Notes under the pieces: generated by a model | What the model saw: the letters and a program-made list of their open reading frames with translations, nothing else | Told to the model about the DNA's origin: nothing | Databases searched by the model: none | Position numbers and translations under genes: made by a program | In this document: positions 59,219 to 64,000 of the stretch, piece by piece | Layout of the letters: each line of letters begins with the position of its first letter | How positions within the stretch are numbered: position 1 is the stretch's first letter | Source of the DNA: Streptomyces finlayi | GTDB lineage: Bacteria; Actinomycetota; Actinomycetes; Streptomycetales; Streptomycetaceae | DNA: 64,000 nucleotides | Direction: 5' to 3' | NCBI RefSeq assembly: GCF_014216315.1 | Contig: NZ_CP045702.1 | Location: 7,006,001 to 7,070,000, forward strand

Positions 59219-59956
59219 ATGTTCACTTCAGAGGGCCCCACGCTCCGCGAACTGGCCGTTCAGGCGCTCTCGTCCGTCGAGCGCGGATACGACCTGCTCG
59301 CCCCGAAGTTCGACCTGACGCCCTACCGGACCCCGGACCGGGTGCTCGACGCCGTCACGCGGGCGCTCCGGCCCCTGGGGCCGTTCGCCGCGGGACTCGA
59401 CGTGTGCTGCGGCACCGGGGCGGGTGCCGGCGTCCTGCGGCAGGTGTGCGACGAGCGGGTCACCGGTGTCGACTTCAGCGCGGGCATGCTGGCCGCCGGC
59501 CGGTCCGCCCTGGCCGGTGACGACCGGTCCGCGGCCGGCCCCGCCGTGCACTGGGTGCGCGCCGACGCGCTGGCCCTCCCCTTCGCGCCGGCCTTCGACG
59601 TGGCCCTCAGCCTCGGTGCGTTCGGCCATTTCCTGCCGAGGGAGCGGCCCGTCCTCTTCGCGCAGGTGTACGCCTCGCTGCGGCCCGGCGGCCGGTTCGT
59701 CTTCCCGGTGGGAGCGCCGCCCGCGGTGGGCTCCAGGGTCTACTGGTCGCTGCTGGGCTTCGACATGGCCATGCGGGTCCGCAACGCGCTGTGGCGGCCG
59801 GCCTTCGTCATGTACTACCGGACGTTCCCGCTCCCCGATGTCCTCGACGATCTGGCCGGGGCCGGATTCACCGTGCGTCTGCTGCCCCTGACCGAGCTGG
59901 GCAGCCGCCCGGACGGCAGCCCCCGCGCCCGCATGGTGGTCGCGACGCGGGAGTGA
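59219..59956 (+). CDS. Class I SAM-dependent methyltransferase
   Basis: A 245-residue methyltransferase. Motif I GLDVCCGTGAGAGVLRQV (motif core CCGTGAGAG), acidic motif GVDFSAGM, VRADALALPF and LSLGAFGHFL follow. The C-terminal part contains hydrophobic helices (VYWSLLGFDMAMRVRNALW), suggesting a lipophilic substrate or membrane contact. It starts 49 bp after the old yellow enzyme stop and may be co-transcribed. Confidence 0.88.
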   Translation: MFTSEGPTLRELAVQALSSVERGYDLLAPKFDLTPYRTPDRVLDAVTRALRPLGPFAAGLDVCCGTGAGAGVLRQVCDERVTGVDFSAGMLAAGRSALAGDDRSAAGPAVHWVRADALALPFAPAFDVALSLGAFGHFLPRERPVLFAQVYASLRPGGRFVFPVGAPPAVGSRVYWSLLGFDMAMRVRNALWRPAFVMYYRTFPLPDVLDDLAGAGFTVRLLPLTELGSRPDGSPRARMVVATRE

Positions 59957-60011
59957 GCCACGCCGCGCGTCTCCCGCCGCCCGGTACGGCGCCGTTCTCC
60001 GGCCCCAGAAC

Positions 60012-60027
60012 TACGACGGCACTCGTA
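60012..60027. promoter_or_regulatory. ArsR operator before its own gene
   Basis: TACGACGGCACTCGTA, the same TACGA-N6-TCGTA motif as upstream of the old yellow enzyme, 31 bp before the start codon of the ArsR gene. Implies autoregulation. Confidence 0.7.
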
Positions 60028-60058
60028 CAATGGAGCACCCGGACGAAGTGGAGCCACC

Positions 60059-60436
60059 GTGACCCCCGCAAGCGCCCCCACCACCGAACCCGCAACGGCC
60101 CCCGGCTCCCGCGCGCTTGCCCACCCCGCCCGCGAGGAGATCAGGGTCGAAGGTGTCCTGCACGCCCTCGCCGATCCGGTGCGACTGCGCATCGTGCGGC
60201 AACTGGCCGGTACGGCGGACCTGCTGGCCTGCTCCACCTTCGATCTTCCGGTGACCAAGTCCACCACCACGCACCACTTCCGGGTCCTGCGCGAGAGCGG
60301 GGTCATCCACCAGACGTACCGGGGCACCGCGAAGGTGAGCGGTCTGCGCAAGGACGACCTGGACGCGCTCTTCCCGGGGCTGCTCGACACGGTGCTCGCG
60401 GCCGCGGACCGGCAGGCGGAGCGCCTCGCGGGCTGA
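60059..60436 (+). CDS. ArsR family regulator of the old yellow enzyme
   Basis: A 125-residue winged-helix regulator. LHALADPVRLRIVRQLAGTA is the first helix pair, VTKSTTTHHFRVLRESGVIHQTYRGTA the recognition helix and wing. No metal-binding CxC is seen. There is one Cys, Cys58 (LLACSTFDLP), in the position of a possible thiol sensor, as proposed for the redox-sensing CyeR. GTG 60059 follows GGAGCCACC. Its own promoter and that of the old yellow enzyme share one operator. Confidence 0.9.
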   Translation: MTPASAPTTEPATAPGSRALAHPAREEIRVEGVLHALADPVRLRIVRQLAGTADLLACSTFDLPVTKSTTTHHFRVLRESGVIHQTYRGTAKVSGLRKDDLDALFPGLLDTVLAAADRQAERLAG

Positions 60437-60463
60437 CGCCGTCAGGCAGGAGGCGCCGGGCCC

Positions 60464-61843
60464 TCAGCGCCCGTCGTCCCCGGCCGCGTCCAGCAGACCG
60501 TTCCAGTCCGGGATCTTCACCTGCCCGCGGCCGAGCGACCGCCCGAGTGCGGCCTCGGCGCGCTCGATGGCCAGCCAGCCGTCCCAGGCGACCGGCCGCA
60601 GCCCCCAACTCCGCAGGGTGCCCAGCGGATCGGCCGCCACGGACCGGCGCAGCAGCAGGGGAGCGTCCTCGGTCAGCGAGGCGACGGTCTCCTTGGCGCA
60701 CGAGCGGTTCGAGCCGATCACCCCGGTCGGGCCCCGCTTGATCCACCCCGCGACGTACTCCCCGGGCGACGGCTCTCCGTCCCTGAGTACCCGCCCCGCC
60801 AGATGGGGCACGGTTCCACGTGCCGTGTCGAACGGCAGCCCGGGCAGCGGCAGCCCCCGGTACCCGACCGCCCGCAGCACGAGCTGGGCGTCGATGTCCT
60901 CGTACGTACCGGTGTCGCGTACGCCCCCGGCGCCGTCCGGTGCGGTGTGCGCGAACCGCACTCCGGCGACCCGCCCCGCGCGTTCGAGCAGCTCCACCGG
61001 CCGCAGGAAGAAGCGGAGGCGGATGCGGCGCAGCCGGTCCGCGCGGGGGGAGGCGGGGGCCGCCGCCCAGCCGCGGAGCACCTCCAGATTGCGCCGTACC
61101 AAGGCAGGGAGCGGTGGCGTGTCCTGCCCGCCCGCAGGGGTCGCGTACGCGGGGTCGCGGGCCAGCTCCGCGGCGTCCACGATCATCCGGGCCCGCGGCA
61201 GCGCGCCCAGCTCGCGCAGTTCCTTGGTGGTGAACCGGGCCTGCGAGGGACCACGCCGGCCCGCGATGTGCACGTCGCGCACCAGGCTGCCGGCGAGTGC
61301 GCTCAGCGCGGCGGGCGGCACGTCCGTCGAGTGGAACTCCTCCGCGCCGCGCGCGAGGATCCGGGCCACGTCGACCGCCACGTTCCCCACCCCGATCACC
61401 ACGGCGGAACGGGCCCGGAGCGGGAAGGCGTCAGCGGCCGCGTCCGGATGCGCGCTGTACCAGGACACGAACTCGGTGGCCGAGAAGCTGCCCGGCAGCT
61501 CCTCGCCCGGCACCGAGAGGCCCCGGTCCGCCGCCGCCCCCACGCAGTAGACGACCGCGTGGTACAGCTGCTTGAGCCGGTCGGGTGAGAGCCCGCTGTC
61601 GCCGCCCACCTCGACATGACCGACGAAGGTGATCCGCTCGTCCTCCAGGACGGTCCGGAGACTGCTCTGGAGGGACTTGATCTTCTCGTGGTCGGGCGCG
61701 ACGCCGTACCGCACCAGCCCGTACGGCGTCGGCAGCCGGTCCAGGACATGCACCCGCACGTCCGGCACCAGGGACTGCTGCACCAGGGCCTGGGCGGTGT
61801 AGACCCCACTGGGACCGGAACCGACGACGGCGACACGGAGCAC
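60464..61843 (-). CDS. Ferredoxin-NADP reductase, FprA type
   Basis: A 459-residue flavoprotein of the adrenodoxin-reductase/FprA family. FAD motif VAVVGSGPSGVYTAQAL, then LPTPYGLVRYGVAPDHEKIK, NADP motif VVIGVGNVAVDVARIL, and the C-terminal VAGWIKRGPTGVIGSN. It moves electrons from NADPH to ferredoxin, often for P450s, but no ferredoxin or P450 gene is adjacent. GTG 61843 has GAAGAGGTGCGCC upstream. Confidence 0.92.
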   Translation of the reverse strand: MLRVAVVGSGPSGVYTAQALVQQSLVPDVRVHVLDRLPTPYGLVRYGVAPDHEKIKSLQSSLRTVLEDERITFVGHVEVGGDSGLSPDRLKQLYHAVVYCVGAAADRGLSVPGEELPGSFSATEFVSWYSAHPDAAADAFPLRARSAVVIGVGNVAVDVARILARGAEEFHSTDVPPAALSALAGSLVRDVHIAGRRGPSQARFTTKELRELGALPRARMIVDAAELARDPAYATPAGGQDTPPLPALVRRNLEVLRGWAAAPASPRADRLRRIRLRFFLRPVELLERAGRVAGVRFAHTAPDGAGGVRDTGTYEDIDAQLVLRAVGYRGLPLPGLPFDTARGTVPHLAGRVLRDGEPSPGEYVAGWIKRGPTGVIGSNRSCAKETVASLTEDAPLLLRRSVAADPLGTLRSWGLRPVAWDGWLAIERAEAALGRSLGRGQVKIPDWNGLLDAAGDDGR

Positions 61844-62046
61844 GGCGCACCTCTTCCCGCAGGCTGCTTCCAGCATCGCACCGCCGCGCGGATCGGGGGA
61901 GGGGTGCGGGCCCGGCATCTGCGGCCACCGGGCCGTCGCGCGAGCCCCGCCACCGCACCCCGCCACGGCACCCCGCCACCGCACCCCGCTGTCACCCGAG
62001 CCCCGCCACCTGATCCCGTCACCTCAGGGGAGACACCTCGGGCCCG

Positions 62047-62715
62047 TCACCGCATGAGTGAGCGCATCCGGTCGATCTCCACCGTCTGCTGGGCGACGAC
62101 GTCCGTAGCCATCTCCTCGACGGGCACGTCGTTGCCCTCGGACAGCGCCTCGACCGCCATGGTGACCGCTCCCTGGTGGTGGGTGATCATCAGCTTCAGG
62201 AAGAGCTCGTCGAAGGCTTCGCCACGTACGGCGCGCAGTTCCTTCAGCTGTGCATCCGTCGCCATGCCGGGCATCGTGCCGTGGTCGTGGGTCGGCTTGC
62301 GCTTGTCCCCACCGTTGTTTTTCAGCCAACCTTCCATCGCGGCGATTTCGGGCTTCTGGCCCGATGCGATGCGATCCGCGAACCGTTTGACGGAGGAGGA
62401 GCCCGCACGGTCGGCGGCGAGATCCGTCATCACCAGAGCCTGCGCGTGGTGCTCGATCATCATCCGCGCATAGCGGAAGTCCGCGGAGTTGGGAGCCGGC
62501 GCCCCCGCCTCCTCGCGGGCCTCCTCGGCGGACAGACGCCGGGCAGGCTCGCCCGGCTTTCCGGGCGCCACCACCGAAGGGCCCTTGTGCGCCTTGGCGT
62601 CGGCGTCCTGGTTCCCGCTGCCCGAGTCGCAGGCTACGAGGGCGAATGCGGCAGCGGCGACCGCTGTCATGAGAGCGGCTCCGCGCATGCGTCTGGTCTG
62701 ACGGCGGATCAACAC
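62047..62715 (-). CDS. DUF305 lipoprotein
   Basis: A 222-residue exported protein. A basic start and hydrophobic helix end in the lipobox LVAC. The DUF305 part has the paired His motifs MIEHHAQALVMTD and MITHHQGAVTMAVEAL, on a four-helix bundle. Related proteins are found with copper and silver resistance genes, and the His and Met residues suggest metal binding. Start GTG 62715 has AGGAGGTCGCC upstream. No metal transporter is adjacent. Confidence 0.9.
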   Translation of the reverse strand: MLIRRQTRRMRGAALMTAVAAAAFALVACDSGSGNQDADAKAHKGPSVVAPGKPGEPARRLSAEEAREEAGAPAPNSADFRYARMMIEHHAQALVMTDLAADRAGSSSVKRFADRIASGQKPEIAAMEGWLKNNGGDKRKPTHDHGTMPGMATDAQLKELRAVRGEAFDELFLKLMITHHQGAVTMAVEALSEGNDVPVEEMATDVVAQQTVEIDRMRSLMR

Positions 62716-62892
62716 GGCGACCTCCTGGGCCACATGGGTTTGTTGCACACCGTCCTAACACGCTTCCACAGGGCCGCGATCAGAAACTCTCATTACGTCT
62801 CTGTTGCCATCTGTTGATGTGGACACGGAAGGGACGATACTGCCGGGGTCCGTGAACCCGTTCAGCTGTGAACGGATACCAGGGAGGACATA

Positions 62893-64000
62893 GTGACCTC
62901 GTTGCACACCACCCGCGTGCGGCGCAGACGTCTGGGAGTGGCAGCAGCCGCAGCCGGGCTTTTCGCCACTCTGCTGACCGCCGGCACCGCCGTCGCGACG
63001 CCCGATCCCGGTGACGCCCCCATCACCCCCAAGGGCATATCCGCCGGCCAGGAGGCCGAAGCCACGGCCGCGATCCGGAGCGGCGAGATACCCGGCGTGG
63101 ACGAGATCGTCCACAGCCCGAACATCAAGCACCTCACCAACGTCCCGAAGGACGCCCTCAAGGGCACCAACTCGGACCTGGCGTTCCAGGGGAAGTACGC
63201 GTTCTCCGGCAACTACGACGGCTTCGTGATCTACGACATCAGCAAGCCGTCGTCCCCGAAGACCGTCTCGCAGGTCCTCTGCCCCGGGGGGCAGAACGAC
63301 ATCACGGTCTCCGGCGACCTGCTCTTCCTGTCCACCGACTCCTCACGCAGCGACGACTCGTGTGCGAGCACCTCTCAACCCGCCACGGAGAAGTCCTCCT
63401 GGGAGGGCATGAAGATCTTCGACATCAGCGACAAGCGCAACCCGGAGTACGTCGCCGCTGTCGAGACCGCGTGTGGTTCACACACCCACACGCTGATCCC
63501 CAAGCGTTCGAGCGTGTACGTGTACGTCTCCTCGTACTCGCCGAACGAGGCGTTCCCCGACTGCCAGCCGCCGCATGACGGAATCTCCGTCATCAAGGTC
63601 CCGCGCAGCGCCCCCGAAGAGGCCCGGATCGTGAACTTCCCGGTGCTCTTCCCGGACGGCGGGAACCCCGGCGCGCCGGCCAACCCGGGCGTCTCCAAGA
63701 CGACCGGCTGCCACGACATCACCGTGCTGCCCTCGAAGGACCTGGCCGCCGGAGCCTGCATGGGTGACGGTCTGCTGTTCTCGATCGAGGACCCGGTGAA
63801 CCCGAAGATCATCGACCGGGTCCAGGACAACGTGAACTTCGCGTTCTGGCACTCGGCGACGTTCAACCAGGGTGCCGACAAGGTCGTCTTCACCGACGAG
63901 CTCGGCGGCGGCGGCGCGGCGACCTGCAACGAGGCCATCGGCCCGAAGCGCGGCGCCGACGGCATCTACGACATCGTGGGCCGCGGCGACCACCGCAAGC
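62893..64000 (+). CDS. Secreted LVIVD-repeat beta-propeller protein (3' end outside window)
   Basis: The first 369 residues of an exported protein. A signal peptide ends TAVATPDPGD, followed by propeller strands with LVIVD-type repeats (FVIYDISKPSSP, MKIFDISDKRNP, LLFSIEDPVNPKIID). It has many paired Cys residues (LCPGGQND, SDDSCAST, VETACGSHTH, FPDCQPP, TGCHDI) and a His-rich segment ACGSHTHTLIP. GTG 62893 has AGGGAGGACATA upstream. Divergent from the DUF305 lipoprotein, 177 bp between. The stop lies beyond 64000. Confidence 0.85.
   Translation, partial: MTSLHTTRVRRRRLGVAAAAAGLFATLLTAGTAVATPDPGDAPITPKGISAGQEAEATAAIRSGEIPGVDEIVHSPNIKHLTNVPKDALKGTNSDLAFQGKYAFSGNYDGFVIYDISKPSSPKTVSQVLCPGGQNDITVSGDLLFLSTDSSRSDDSCASTSQPATEKSSWEGMKIFDISDKRNPEYVAAVETACGSHTHTLIPKRSSVYVYVSSYSPNEAFPDCQPPHDGISVIKVPRSAPEEARIVNFPVLFPDGGNPGAPANPGVSKTTGCHDITVLPSKDLAAGACMGDGLLFSIEDPVNPKIIDRVQDNVNFAFWHSATFNQGADKVVFTDELGGGGAATCNEAIGPKRGADGIYDIVGRGDHRK

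Overview
High-GC actinobacterial chromosome, most likely a Streptomyces. Supporting signs are the strong GC bias at third codon positions, many GTG starts with GGAG-type ribosome sites, ATGA/GTGA stop-start overlaps, Tat and lipoprotein signals, and typical streptomycete families (SigB-type sigma factor, DUF5997/LysR pair, DUF6381, Tat cholesterol oxidase, secreted GH81 and PL6 enzymes). No rRNA, tRNA, CRISPR array, phage or intact insertion sequence was seen.

Layout. 1-5.9 kb: a MarR regulator divergent from an exporter-type ABC half-transporter, a previously unlisted 19-residue peptide gene with its own ribosome site and terminator, a short MltG-like lytic transglycosylase, a flavin monooxygenase and a YjbQ protein. 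5.9-11.9 kb: a beta-1,3-glucan module made of a secreted GH81 glucanase, a divergent LacI-family regulator, three copies of a CebR-like operator, and a rhamnose mutarotase gene whose ATG has become AGG. 12-21.1 kb: a carbohydrate locus with a divergent 2-hydroxyacid dehydrogenase, a sugar ABC importer lacking its own ATPase, a GH29 fucosidase, a Tat-exported PL6 polysaccharide lyase, a sugar isomerase-like TIM barrel and an SGNH hydrolase. It looks like a pathway for an acidic, possibly fucosylated, acetylated polysaccharide.

21.2-32.9 kb: a coupled trio (NPPY methyltransferase, CDGSH Fe-S protein, heme-oxygenase-fold iron enzyme), then dehydrogenases and oxidoreductases, a SigB-type sigma factor preceded by a SigB-type promoter, and an ANTAR protein. 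Two gene remnants (an epimerase and an Orn/Lys/Arg decarboxylase) meet nose to nose at 27.9 kb as a deletion scar. 33-39 kb: DUF5997/LysR pair, an amino acid dehydrogenase-like reductase with an AhpD-like protein, cholesterol oxidase, and the wreck of a two-gene NHLM-type bacteriocin export system.

39-64 kb: electron transfer flavoprotein genes etfBA, a TetR regulator and an orphan Zn-ribbon/OB-fold protein that share one palindromic operator; a DUF3048 lipoprotein; a LigD-type phosphoesterase; a membrane Ser/Thr kinase; HAD, Lrp and HEAT-repeat proteins; a FUSC membrane protein with three inverted repeats upstream; a lactonase with a DasR-like site; chelatase; GlcNAc-type kinase and uracil-DNA glycosylase; an old yellow enzyme and ArsR regulator joined by three matching operators; an FprA-type reductase; a DUF305 lipoprotein; and a secreted LVIVD-repeat protein cut by the window end.

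The strongest new leads are the shared-operator circuits (LacI/GH81, TetR/Etf, ArsR/old yellow enzyme), the 19-residue peptide, the PL6/GH29 locus and the several well-preserved gene scars. All functional statements come from recognising protein families by eye; none was tested by a database search.
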